Shown piece by piece: positions 1 through 7,944 of a stretch of 64,000 bases of DNA; positions within the stretch are counted from its first letter, which is position 1; every line of letters starts with the position of its first letter. The DNA lies in contig JAIXOL010000008.1 in NCBI GenBank assembly GCA_027486845.1, positions 1 through 64,000 of the forward strand, given 5' to 3'. The notes beneath the pieces are model-generated. The model had not been told where the DNA came from, made no database searches, and saw only the letters and a list, made by a program, of their open reading frames with translations. The translations under genes and the position numbers were made by a program. Source of the DNA: Cytophagaceae bacterium (GTDB taxonomy: Bacteria; Bacteroidota; Bacteroidia; Cytophagales; Spirosomataceae).

Positions 1-24
1 CAGGGTTTGTTCATAAAAATAAAC

Positions 25-1116
25 TTACTTAAAAATTGCTGGTATTAACTTCCAATTTTTACTTAATTTTTCTCTGAGGCTGGATTTATTACCCTCTTGC
101 TTTTCTAATAAATTACAGGTTAAAGTAATAAAACTTGCGACTACAAGGGCTTCATTTTTATGACTTATTTTTATTTGGTCTTCACCCATTTGTACATCTC
201 TTATGTGATGATGCGTTTCAATGCTCCAGTGGTTTCTGATAGCTTCGGAGATTTCGTTAAATGACTTATTATCAAGTGATTGGTTGCTGAGCCAATAAGA
301 ATTTTCCTGTGTTGATTTCTTGATTTTTGAGGTAAACCTTTCTCGACTGACGACTATAAGCGATACGTTTTTTGTTTCTTTCCAACGCTCATCAAACTCA
401 GCTGCAACAAAATTATAGCCCTTATATACTCGTGTTTCTACACGTCCATGCCCCTTTTGATAGTCAGTATTTTTAAAATTAGCAATGAAGTGCTTGTTAA
501 CCAATTCACATTCTTCTAACATCTCTTTTTGGTTGGCTTTGAGTTGGGCCAAATACACACCATTTTTGTTTGCGATTGTCGCTAAGTTTTCTTTTGAGGT
601 GTGTAAAGCATCGAATGTAAATTTCTGTCCTCTTATATCTGTTTCTTCAAAATAGTCACGTACTACTGGCTTTTCTGATGCTTTCGAGCCATCATAATGA
701 CCGATAATAATACTCTGACGACTTTGATGTCTCGTTAAATTTACAATACTTAGACCTCGTTTTGCTCCACTAACTCCGTCTATAGTTCCGCAAAGCTCTT
801 TTCCATCTACGCTAAACCATTTTTCAGCATCTTTCTTGATAATGAAACTAAAATACAACTCATTCATAGTATTAAATTGCTCATAATCAATGAGTTGAAG
901 TAGCCTTTTAAGTTGAGAATAAGAAATACATTTTGCTACTTTTATGCCTAAAATATGTGCCAATTTCTCAAAATCATCTAACATTGCTCGATGAATAACT
1001 GACAAATTCAGAAGTTTATCACTCCGTAAAATCGACGTTAAAAACAATACCACTATAAACGCTAACTCGTGACGTTTGCCTCGTATATCTCGACTATCTG
1101 AAAGTTTCATTTGCAC
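25..1116 (-). CDS. ISAs1-family (H-repeat-like) DDE transposase
   Basis: This 363-residue protein catalyses movement of the surrounding insertion sequence. The N-terminal part (about 10-90) resembles the DDE_Tnp_1-associated domain of H-repeat proteins, with the RGKRHELA stretch. The DDE catalytic core follows: D104 in SVDGKEL, D169 in TFDALHT and E300 in NHWSIETHHH. The length is normal for the family (about 360-380) and the frame is intact, so the element may still be active. A -7 box for the gene lies just upstream inside the element. Confidence 0.93.
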   Translation of the reverse strand: MQMKLSDSRDIRGKRHELAFIVVLFLTSILRSDKLLNLSVIHRAMLDDFEKLAHILGIKVAKCISYSQLKRLLQLIDYEQFNTMNELYFSFIIKKDAEKWFSVDGKELCGTIDGVSGAKRGLSIVNLTRHQSRQSIIIGHYDGSKASEKPVVRDYFEETDIRGQKFTFDALHTSKENLATIANKNGVYLAQLKANQKEMLEECELVNKHFIANFKNTDYQKGHGRVETRVYKGYNFVAAEFDERWKETKNVSLIVVSRERFTSKIKKSTQENSYWLSNQSLDNKSFNEISEAIRNHWSIETHHHIRDVQMGEDQIKISHKNEALVVASFITLTCNLLEKQEGNKSSLREKLSKNWKLIPAIFK

Positions 1117-1180
1117 TTCAGAATAGTAGTTTGTAAGTTTGTTTTTGGGGGATTCATAAATTGATCTTTGATTCGTAAAA

Positions 1181-1188
1181 CAAATATA
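1181..1188 (-). promoter_or_regulatory. -7 box of the transposase promoter
   Basis: On the minus strand this reads TATATTTG, an exact match to the Bacteroidota -7 consensus TAnnTTTG, 65 bp upstream of the transposase start codon. No clear -33 TTTG is visible at the expected distance. Confidence 0.45.
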
Positions 1189-1308
1189 TCAGTTTTTTGA
1201 ATCCCCATCTTTTTTTATGAACAAACCCTGCTTCCCACGAATATGGCATACTTTTTCTCGCAGAAAATTGTTTTATTTGTATCCGTTTAAAATTCAACCC
1301 TACTCAAA

Positions 1309-1830
1309 ATGCAAAGACGTTCGGCAATAAAAAATATTGCCCTAACGATTGGTGGTACAATAGTGCTACCTTCGTGGGCAAACGCATGGAACAAAGAAGC
1401 AATCGCAAATACTTCTTTAAAGATTTCAGCATCGCAAGAAAATCTACTGGCAGAAATCGTCGAAACGATTATTCCCAAAACAGATACTCTCGGAGCAAAA
1501 GACCTCAATGTGCATCAGTTCACAATTAAGATGGTAGCCGATTGCTACGATAAAAAATCGCAAGAAACTTTCTCTAAAGGTTTTGATTTAGTTGATGTTG
1601 CCGCAAAAAGAGATTTCTCAAAAACTTTCATTGAATGTGATGGCAAACAAAAATTAGATGTTTTAAATAAAATGTCTAATTCGGAAAATAGCGATGAAAA
1701 AGGTTTCTTACGTTTAGTAAAGAACCTCACGATTCAAGGCTACCTCAACTCAGAATACGTAATGACTAAGCTACGAATTTTTGAATTTGCCCCAGCTCGC
1801 TATCACGGCTGTGTACCTGTCAAAAAGTAG
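1309..1830 (+). CDS. Gluconate 2-dehydrogenase subunit 3-like protein, Tat-exported (copy 1)
   Basis: This is a small 173-residue subunit of a periplasmic FAD dehydrogenase. The N-terminus has a twin-arginine signal (MQRRSAIKN, then a hydrophobic run ending near WANAW). The rest matches the gluconate 2-dehydrogenase subunit 3 family, with the hallmark EIVETIIPKTDTLGAKDLNVHQF at about residues 47-69. In this family the small subunit carries the Tat signal and takes the signal-less GMC catalytic subunit across the membrane. The next gene, 107 bp downstream, is that partner. A possible -7 box (TTTATTTG, one mismatch) is at 1272-1279, between the insertion sequence and the gene. A paralogous pair lies at 28077-30425. 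Confidence 0.85.
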   Translation: MQRRSAIKNIALTIGGTIVLPSWANAWNKEAIANTSLKISASQENLLAEIVETIIPKTDTLGAKDLNVHQFTIKMVADCYDKKSQETFSKGFDLVDVAAKRDFSKTFIECDGKQKLDVLNKMSNSENSDEKGFLRLVKNLTIQGYLNSEYVMTKLRIFEFAPARYHGCVPVKK

Positions 1831-1915
1831 ACAGTTTATAGTCGTCAGTTGGCAGAATAAATGCAATTTTCCCTAAATCACCAACTTGAAACTGTGAACT
1901 TTATAAGTATTCACT
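1831..1915. repeat. Imperfect palindrome between small subunit and GMC gene
   Basis: The spacer holds an imperfect inverted repeat (left arm from ACAGTTTATAGTC, right arm CCAACTTGAAACTGT) followed by the CACTCATTCA-like motif seen before other starts in this window. It looks like the palindromic spacer at 25038-25120. It may act as an mRNA hairpin between the two cistrons or be a dispersed repeat. Confidence 0.35.
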
Positions 1916-1937
1916 CATTCAAAATTAGATTCTAAAA

Positions 1938-3653
1938 ATGTCAAACATAAATATAGATTCAGTAAAAGCACAAACCTTCGATGCCATCGTTATTGGCTCG
2001 GGAATCAGTGGCGGCTGGGCAGCAAAAGAGCTAACTGGCAAAGGATTACGCACACTCGTATTGGAACGTGGACGTGAAGTAAAACACGTAACCGATTATC
2101 CGACTACCATGAAACAACCTTGGGAATTTGAACATCGTGGGCAAATCACCAAAGAAATACGTGATGCTAATCCAATTATCAGCAAATGTTATGCTTTTTA
2201 TGAAGGAACAGAGCAGTTTTTTGTGAAAGATGCCGAACATCCTTACGTACAAGAAAAACCTTTCGACTGGATTCGTGGTTACCAAACTGGCGGTAAATCA
2301 TTGATGTGGGCTAGACAAACCCAACGTTGGTCAGAATTTGATTTTGATGGCCCAGCCCGTGATGGTTTTGCCGTTGATTGGCCGATTCGCTACGCCGACC
2401 TTGCTCCTTGGTATAGTTATGTAGAAAAATTTGCGGGTATTTCTGGCAATAAAGACGGTTTAGCAAGTTTGCCCGACGGTGAATTTTTGCCACCTCACGA
2501 AATGAATTGTGTTGAAAAGCATTTCAGTCAAGAAGTAGCCAAAAACTATAAGGATCGTCACATCATTATGGGGAGAGCGGCTCATCTGACTCAACCTAAG
2601 CAAATCCACTTCGACCAAGGGCGTGGCACTTGTCAACACCGTACTATTTGCGAGCGTGGCTGTCCGTATGGTGGATATTTCAGTAGTAACTCCTCTACTT
2701 TACCATGGGCAGCTCGTACCGGAAAAATGACACTTCGCCCACATTCGGTTGTTCATTCTATCATTTATGATGAAAAGAAAGGAAAAGCTTCGGGCGTTAG
2801 AGTAATTGATGCAAACACCAAAGAAATGATTGAATATTATGCAAAAATCATTTTTGTAAATGCCGCAGCTCTAAATTCAAATCTTATTTTACTGAATTCT
2901 ACTTCGAGTCGTTTTCCGAACGGACTTGGTAATGATAGCGGAGTATTGGGCAAATACGTAGCATTCCATAATTATCGTGCAACAATCAATGCAGAATACG
3001 AAGGTTATTTAGATAATATGACCGACGGTCGTCGCCCAAATTCGCCTTATATTCCACGTTTCCGCAATGTATTTAAGCAAGAAACCGACTTTTTGCGTGG
3101 TTACGCCGCAGGCTTTTCGGCTGGTCGCTATCAACGTGACGACAGAAGTGCTTTGGGCGAAGACTTGAAAAAAGGTATTTTAAACCCATACCTAAATAAT
3201 GTTTGGAGTGTTGGTTCACACATGATGGGCGAAACGATTCCTAAAGAAAGCAATTTTGTAGCTTTAGATAAAACTTTGCTTGACCCTTGGGGAATTCCAC
3301 AATTAAAAATCTCGGTCGATTATGACAACAACGATGTAAAAATGACCAAAGATTATTTCGAACAAATGAGCGAAATGTTTACGAAAGCTGGTTTTAAAAA
3401 TATAAAAACCAACGATTCGAACCGTACTCCAGGTCTCGATATTCATGAAATGGGTGGCGTAAGAATGGGTAAGGATCCTAAAACTTCAATATTGAATAAG
3501 TGGAATGCTTTACACAATTGTAAAAACGTTTTCGTAACTGATGGAGCTTCAATGACATCAACTTCAACTCAAAATCCATCATTGACTTACATGGCAATGA
3601 CTGCTCGTGCGGCAGATTATGCAGTGAAAGAAATGAAAAAAGGAAATTTGTAG
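1938..3653 (+). CDS. GMC-family FAD-dependent sugar dehydrogenase, catalytic subunit (copy 1)
   Basis: This 571-residue GMC oxidoreductase should oxidise a sugar, sugar acid or glycoside in the periplasm. The FAD-binding Rossmann motif is at about 15-45 (AIVIGSGISGGWAAKEL). The C-terminal GMC_oxred_C region has the conserved IHEMGGVRMG and NPSLTYMAMTARAA stretches holding the catalytic His and Asn. C232, C238 and C242 form a C-x5-C-x3-C cluster like the Fe-S-binding cysteines of Burkholderia FAD-glucose dehydrogenase. It has no signal peptide, so it probably leaves with the Tat small subunit encoded upstream. The usual cytochrome c third subunit is not adjacent. The exact substrate cannot be read from sequence. 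Confidence 0.88.
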   Translation: MSNINIDSVKAQTFDAIVIGSGISGGWAAKELTGKGLRTLVLERGREVKHVTDYPTTMKQPWEFEHRGQITKEIRDANPIISKCYAFYEGTEQFFVKDAEHPYVQEKPFDWIRGYQTGGKSLMWARQTQRWSEFDFDGPARDGFAVDWPIRYADLAPWYSYVEKFAGISGNKDGLASLPDGEFLPPHEMNCVEKHFSQEVAKNYKDRHIIMGRAAHLTQPKQIHFDQGRGTCQHRTICERGCPYGGYFSSNSSTLPWAARTGKMTLRPHSVVHSIIYDEKKGKASGVRVIDANTKEMIEYYAKIIFVNAAALNSNLILLNSTSSRFPNGLGNDSGVLGKYVAFHNYRATINAEYEGYLDNMTDGRRPNSPYIPRFRNVFKQETDFLRGYAAGFSAGRYQRDDRSALGEDLKKGILNPYLNNVWSVGSHMMGETIPKESNFVALDKTLLDPWGIPQLKISVDYDNNDVKMTKDYFEQMSEMFTKAGFKNIKTNDSNRTPGLDIHEMGGVRMGKDPKTSILNKWNALHNCKNVFVTDGASMTSTSTQNPSLTYMAMTARAADYAVKEMKKGNL

Positions 3654-3659
3654 TAAAAC

Positions 3660-3694
3660 AATCCGTCATTTTCTGAAAATATGACGGATTTTTT
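3660..3694 (+). terminator. Rho-independent terminator after GMC copy 1
   Basis: A 10-bp perfect stem (AATCCGTCAT at 3660-3669 with ATGACGGATT at 3681-3690) is followed directly by a T run. Confidence 0.8.
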
Positions 3695-3783
3695 ATGATA
3701 TGTATTTTTCAATATATATTGAATATTTTATTATTATTATTTATTCAAAATAATATATTTTAGTTTTTCTATAAATTCCTCCC

Positions 3784-3791
3784 TAATTTTG
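3784..3791 (+). promoter_or_regulatory. -7 box of hisB promoter
   Basis: TAATTTTG matches the Bacteroidota -7 consensus TAnnTTTG and would give a leader of about 20 nt before the hisB start at 3818. No convincing -33 TTTG was found. Confidence 0.4.
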
Positions 3792-3817
3792 AATTTTTAA
3801 ATATTTGACAAGAGAAA

Positions 3818-4969
3818 ATGCAAAAACTCCTTTTTATAGACCGTGACGGTACAATTATAGATGAGCCAAAAACTGATTTTCAGATTGATTCGCTCGAAAA
3901 ATTAGAATTTCTTCCGAAAGCACTTTCAAATCTTCGTAAAATCGCCGAAGAAACGGATTATCAGCTTATTATGGTAACAAACCAAGATGGACTCGGAACG
4001 GAATCCTTCCCTGAAGATACTTTTTGGCCTGCTCATAATAAGATGTTGAAAACAATGGAAAATGAAAACATTCATTTCTCAGCCATCCACATCGACCGAA
4101 GTTTTCCGCACGAAAATCTGCCAACCCGTAAACCTGGAACAGCTTTATTAAGTGAGTATTTTGATGCTGAGATGAGTGGCGACTCCCGATATGACCTTAA
4201 AAACTCTTACGTACTTGGCGATAGAGCTACTGATGTACAGTTGGCAGTAAATTTGGGAGCAAAAGCCATTTTTATTACTGATGGATTGATCAATAATCTA
4301 ATTGAAGGCTTTACACCGGAGCAAAAAGAAACAACTAAATTAGTAACAAACGACTGGGACGAAATTTATGAGTTTTTGAAACTTCCGCAACGTATTGCTT
4401 TTATTGAGCGAAATACTAAGGAAACAAAAATTAAAATTGAGTTAAATCTTGATGGAACTGGAAAATCTGAGATTCATACAGGACTTGGTTTTTATGACCA
4501 CATGCTCGACCAAGTAGCCAAACATTCGGGTGCTGATTTGAAAATTTTTGTAGAAGGTGATTTACATATTGATGAGCATCATACTATCGAAGATACTGCT
4601 TTGGCACTTGGTGAAGCGTTTTTGAAGGCATTAGGAGATAAAAAAGGCACAAATCGATATGGTTTCTTGCTACCAATGGACGAAGCTTTGGCTCAAGTAG
4701 CCATTGATTTTTCGGGTCGTCCATGGTTAGTTTGGGATGCAAGTTTCAAACGTGAAAAAATCGGAGAAATGCCAACTGAAATGTTTTATCATTTCTTCAA
4801 ATCATTTTCGGATACGTCAAAATGTAATCTGAATATCAAATGCGAAGGTGATAACGAACACCATAAAATTGAAGCAATTTTCAAAGGTTTTGCAAAATCT
4901 ATCAAAATGGCAGTGAAGAGAAATTTGAATGAAATGAATTCACTTCCGAGTACGAAGGGGATTCTTTGA
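3818..4969 (+). CDS. hisB: Bifunctional histidinol-phosphatase / imidazoleglycerol-phosphate dehydratase
   Basis: This 383-residue fusion catalyses two steps of histidine biosynthesis. Residues about 1-185 are a HAD phosphatase (nucleophile D8 and acid/base D10 in [18 protein letters not shown] near the end of the domain). Residues about 192-383 are IGP dehydratase, with the metal-binding [25 protein letters not shown] and [14 protein letters not shown] stretches. Both halves look intact and the length is normal for the fused form. The gene stands alone; no other his gene is in the window. Confidence 0.95.
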   Translation: MQKLLFIDRDGTIIDEPKTDFQIDSLEKLEFLPKALSNLRKIAEETDYQLIMVTNQDGLGTESFPEDTFWPAHNKMLKTMENENIHFSAIHIDRSFPHENLPTRKPGTALLSEYFDAEMSGDSRYDLKNSYVLGDRATDVQLAVNLGAKAIFITDGLINNLIEGFTPEQKETTKLVTNDWDEIYEFLKLPQRIAFIERNTKETKIKIELNLDGTGKSEIHTGLGFYDHMLDQVAKHSGADLKIFVEGDLHIDEHHTIEDTALALGEAFLKALGDKKGTNRYGFLLPMDEALAQVAIDFSGRPWLVWDASFKREKIGEMPTEMFYHFFKSFSDTSKCNLNIKCEGDNEHHKIEAIFKGFAKSIKMAVKRNLNEMNSLPSTKGIL

Positions 4970-4975
4970 GAATAC

Positions 4976-5027
4976 TTGTGGCACACTTTCGAAGCGTGCC
5001 ACAAATTTCCTTCGACTCCGCTCAAAC
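4976..5027. repeat. Hairpin plus CTTCGACTCCGCTCA-type repeat between hisB and ruvC
   Basis: A 9-bp stem (4976-4984 with 4996-5004, TTGTGGCAC/GTGCCACAA) is followed by CCTTCGACTCCGCTCAA at 5010-5026, a half-palindrome of a type that also occurs inside uvrA (57231-57288). Lying between convergent genes, the hairpin may serve as a bidirectional terminator. Confidence 0.5.
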
Positions 5028-5039
5028 AACAGAACAAAC

Positions 5040-5600
5040 TTACTTCATCCTATCAGGATTCTCGCTCACAAAAGCAGACCAGCCTTTTTTCTTTGAGCCA
5101 TTTCCTGTTAATGCCTTAGTTTTTCCGTGCATATAATGACAAACTGCTACACCCAAAGCATCGGTCGCATCCAAAAACTGGGTTTCTAATTTAGTTTTCA
5201 GCAAATGTTCCAACATATATGCCACCTGTTCTTTGGTGGCGTTTCCGTTTCCTGTGACCGATTGTTTTACTTTTTTAGGTAGATATTCAACAATTGGTAC
5301 TTCACGATTTAAAGCTGCAGCAATGGCAACTCCTTGAGCACGACCCAACTTTAGCATTGATTGCACGTTTACACCATAAAAAGGTGCTTCAATCGCCATT
5401 TCGTCGGGCAGGTATTCGGTAATTAGTTGTGTGATTCGCTCAAATATTTTCTTTAACTTTATTTCGTGTGAAGTATATTTGTCAAGTTTTATAACACCGT
5501 ATTGAATAAGCGTTAAAGTACTTCCTTGTACGGAGATAATTCCGTAGCCCATCACACGTGTACCAGGGTCAACGCCTAAAATTATTTTATCTTGATTCAT
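5040..5600 (-). CDS. ruvC: Crossover junction endodeoxyribonuclease RuvC
   Basis: This 186-residue Holliday-junction resolvase cuts four-way junctions in recombinational repair together with RuvAB. It starts with the typical ILGVDPGTRVMGYG. The four acidic catalytic residues are visible: D11, E71 (MAIEAPFYG), D144 and D147 (FLDATDALGVAVCH). The length is slightly above that of the E. coli protein because of a basic C-terminal tail. Its start codon lies 2 bp from the listed start of the divergent gene at 5603, so each promoter must lie within the other's coding DNA or the neighbour must start later. Confidence 0.96.
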   Translation of the reverse strand: MNQDKIILGVDPGTRVMGYGIISVQGSTLTLIQYGVIKLDKYTSHEIKLKKIFERITQLITEYLPDEMAIEAPFYGVNVQSMLKLGRAQGVAIAAALNREVPIVEYLPKKVKQSVTGNGNATKEQVAYMLEHLLKTKLETQFLDATDALGVAVCHYMHGKTKALTGNGSKKKGWSAFVSENPDRMK

Positions 5601-5602
5601 AG

Positions 5603-6598
5603 ATGCAAATTAACTCAAAATTCTCAAATCTTATGTCAAGTCGGGTGCTGTGGTGGATAAAAACTATCATTTTTTTAATAGTCATTTTCTTATTGTATCG
5701 TTTAGTTCAATCAAAAATTAAACATTTTGATGAGATTGAACAGAGTTTTAAAACATTATTTTTACAGAAAAACATATTCTTGCTTATAATTATATTCTTG
5801 CTCACACCAATAAATTGGGCATTTGAAGCTTGGAAATGGCAAAAATTAGCTTTAAAAGTAGAAAAAATAAACTTTGTGGAAGCCTATAAAGGTGTTTTGA
5901 TTGGACTTACACTTTCTACTACTACTCCTATGATGATTGGCGATTACGCAGGAAAAGTCTTGATGCTCAAAACTGATAAACGGCTCCAAAGTATCGGAGC
6001 AATTTTACTCGGAAATAGCCTACAAATGTACGTTTCTCTGCTTTTTGGTACAATTTCTTATCTTTTTTTTGTAATTTGGGTGAATCCCAAACCTATGTTT
6101 TTACACATTTTCATTATTGTTTTGTTGATGACCTGTTTGATTTTTGGATTTTTTTTGAGTATGAATTTACCAAATTTAAAGGTGTATTTATCTAGAAATA
6201 AATTCTTTGAATATCTAAAAAAGTATTTAGGTGTTTTGGAAAACTACACACTTTTGGAATTAAAAAAACTTTTCATAATTGCAATAAGTAGATATGTCAT
6301 TTTTTCGATTCAATTTTTGCTGATGTTTAAAATTTTTGAAGTTAATCTGCCAATTTATACACTTTTAGTCGGGGTTGGAATTGTTTTCTTGACCAAAACA
6401 CTTATTTCAGTCCTTAACTCTTTGGGTGATTTAAGTATCCGAGAATTGACATCTATTTACTATTTCGGTTTTTTTGGAGCAAAAATTATCGCTGTCTCGT
6501 CGGCAACATTTATGATTTGGTTGGTCAATATTTTGCTACCAATCATTATCGGAAGTGTATTTGTTTTACAACTAAAATTTACAACAAAAAGAAACTAA
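5603..6598 (+). CDS. Flippase-like integral membrane protein (LPG synthase TM / UPF0104 family)
   Basis: This is a hydrophobic protein of 331 residues with about 8-9 membrane segments and a fold like the transmembrane region of lysylphosphatidylglycerol synthase (UPF0104). The family is found in lipid or polyprenol-linked sugar transport, but the role here is not established. The motif LSTTTPMMIGDYAGKVLML (about 104-122) is typical. The glycosyltransferase gene follows with a single base between stop and start, so the two probably form an operon and act on the same lipid- or glycan-modification pathway. The ATG at 5633 (321 residues) is an equally good start and leaves more room for the divergent ruvC promoter. 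Confidence 0.75.
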   Translation: MQINSKFSNLMSSRVLWWIKTIIFLIVIFLLYRLVQSKIKHFDEIEQSFKTLFLQKNIFLLIIIFLLTPINWAFEAWKWQKLALKVEKINFVEAYKGVLIGLTLSTTTPMMIGDYAGKVLMLKTDKRLQSIGAILLGNSLQMYVSLLFGTISYLFFVIWVNPKPMFLHIFIIVLLMTCLIFGFFLSMNLPNLKVYLSRNKFFEYLKKYLGVLENYTLLELKKLFIIAISRYVIFSIQFLLMFKIFEVNLPIYTLLVGVGIVFLTKTLISVLNSLGDLSIRELTSIYYFGFFGAKIIAVSSATFMIWLVNILLPIIIGSVFVLQLKFTTKRN

Positions 6599-6599
6599 A

Positions 6600-7796
6600 A
6601 TGCTTATAATAAGTCTATTAATAATCACTGGAATATATTTTTTAGCAAATCTAGGTTTGGTTGTTATTTGGCTTAAAAACCCAATTGATAGCACTTTTTT
6701 GAAAGAAAATATCTTTGAAACTTTAAAAATATCAGTAATCATTCCTGTCCGAAATGAAGCAGAAAATATTCTTCTTTTATTACAAGATTTAGAAAAACAA
6801 ACTTATTCAAAACATAAATTTGAAGTAATCGTTGCCGATGATGATTCGACTGATGATACACTTAAAATCGTTCAAGAATTTCAAAAAAACACCAACATAA
6901 ATCTCATTATTAATCAATTACCTCTAAAAACCAACAATAATTCACCTAAAAAAAGAGCCATTGATTCTTCTATAAAACTGGCAAGTGGACAACTAATCAC
7001 AACAACCGATGGCGATTGTAGAGTTGGCGAAAAATGGCTCGAAAGGATTGCAAATTTCCAAGCACAAACCGGAGCGTATTTGGTGAGTTGTCCCGTAACA
7101 TTTTTTAAGACACTAAGGCACAAAGATTCAAAGGCACAAAAGACTACTATTGTATTTCCAAATAACGACTCAATTTTTACCAACATTCAAATTATAGAAT
7201 TTGCGAGTTTGATTGGTTCAGGAGCTTGTGCGATGTTTATAAAAAAACCAAATATGTGCAATGGGGCGAACTTAACTTATTTAAAATCAGTATTTTATGA
7301 GGTAAGTGGCTTTACAGGAAATGAAAATTTGGCTTCTGGCGATGATGAGTTTTTGATGCATAAAATTGCGGCAAAGTACCCTAAAAAAGTCAGATTCCTG
7401 AAAAATCAAGACACTATTGTCGAAACCAATGCTCACACAAATTGGCGTTCATTTTATAATCAACGCAAACGCTGGGCTAGCAAATGGCAACATTATAATA
7501 ATTGGCATACTACAGCTTTGGCGGTTTTCGTCTTTCTAGCAAATTTAGTTGTACCTTTAAGTTTTGGCTTTTGGTTCTTTGATTTTATTTATACAAAAAT
7601 CCTTTTACTAATTCTTTTATTGAAATATTCGGCAGAATTTATTTTTTTAAGCCTTATCATCAATTTTTTACGTAAAAAATCTCTAATTTGGTTGATTCCT
7701 TTCGTGCAAATCATTTATCCTTTATATGTAGTCTTTTTTGGACTCGTGGCACAAAAACAAGGAGAATATGTATGGAAAGAGCGAAAACTCAAATAG
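6600..7796 (+). CDS. Family 2 glycosyltransferase, membrane-anchored
   Basis: This 398-residue processive-type GT2 enzyme transfers a sugar from a nucleotide donor on the cytoplasmic face. An N-terminal membrane helix is followed by the GT-A domain: ISVIIPVRNEAEN near residue 40, VIVADDDSTDDT near 77, TTDGDCR near 135 (DxD-type) and NQRKRWASKW near 285, the Q/RxxRW-type motif. Two or three C-terminal membrane helices follow. It is coupled to the flippase-like gene upstream. Odd feature: residues about 170-182 (KTLRHKDSKAQKT) are encoded by a repeat-like stretch that recurs just after the gene at 7809-7859. Confidence 0.85.
   Translation: MLIISLLIITGIYFLANLGLVVIWLKNPIDSTFLKENIFETLKISVIIPVRNEAENILLLLQDLEKQTYSKHKFEVIVADDDSTDDTLKIVQEFQKNTNINLIINQLPLKTNNNSPKKRAIDSSIKLASGQLITTTDGDCRVGEKWLERIANFQAQTGAYLVSCPVTFFKTLRHKDSKAQKTTIVFPNNDSIFTNIQIIEFASLIGSGACAMFIKKPNMCNGANLTYLKSVFYEVSGFTGNENLASGDDEFLMHKIAAKYPKKVRFLKNQDTIVETNAHTNWRSFYNQRKRWASKWQHYNNWHTTALAVFVFLANLVVPLSFGFWFFDFIYTKILLLILLLKYSAEFIFLSLIINFLRKKSLIWLIPFVQIIYPLYVVFFGLVAQKQGEYVWKERKLK
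7107..7143. repeat. Short repeat inserted in frame in the GT2 gene
   Basis: The stretch AAGGCACAAAGATTCAAAGG (within 7115-7134) resembles the AAGGCACAGAG...TTCAAAGGC sequence at 7811-7838 downstream. It encodes a charged loop that does not look like part of the GT2 core. Confidence 0.45.
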
Positions 7797-7808
7797 ACAA
7801 TTATACTC

Positions 7809-7859
7809 AAAAGGCACAGAGTTGCAAAGGTTCAAAGGCGACCGTCGCTCGGCACAAAG
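7809..7859. repeat. Second copy of the AAGGCACA repeat, intergenic
   Basis: It lies in the 148-bp gap between the GT2 gene and the dipeptidase. AAGGCACAGAGTTGCAAAGG followed by TTCAAAGGC matches the copy inside the GT2 gene, with an extra 9-bp direct repeat. Confidence 0.45.
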
Positions 7860-7944
7860 TACTGATAATGAGTCAATTAAATATCTAAATTTCCGTAAAT
7901 CATTTTTGTTTAAGAACAAAACTTCATCTAACCCTCAGAAAACA

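Larger units (their letters stand above)
1..1230 (-). mobile_element. ISAs1-family insertion sequence, complete
   Basis: The element is bounded by 20-bp terminal inverted repeats at 1-20 and 1211-1230, which match at 19 of 20 positions and begin CAGGG, as is usual for ISAs1. A subterminal 9-bp inverted repeat lies at 1148-1156 / 1198-1206. One transposase gene on the minus strand fills the element. The left flank lies outside the window, so a target-site duplication cannot be checked; the right flank begins CTTCCCACGA. The right end is 78 bp before the start codon of the Tat small-subunit gene at 1309. Confidence 0.93.

Noticed and set aside
3818-4969. Histidine biosynthesis operon
   Set aside because: Only hisB is present; neighbours on both sides are unrelated.
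7738-7944. N-terminal extension of the dipeptidase frame
   Set aside because: It overlaps the GT2 gene and repeat DNA, and a normal signal peptide begins at 7945.
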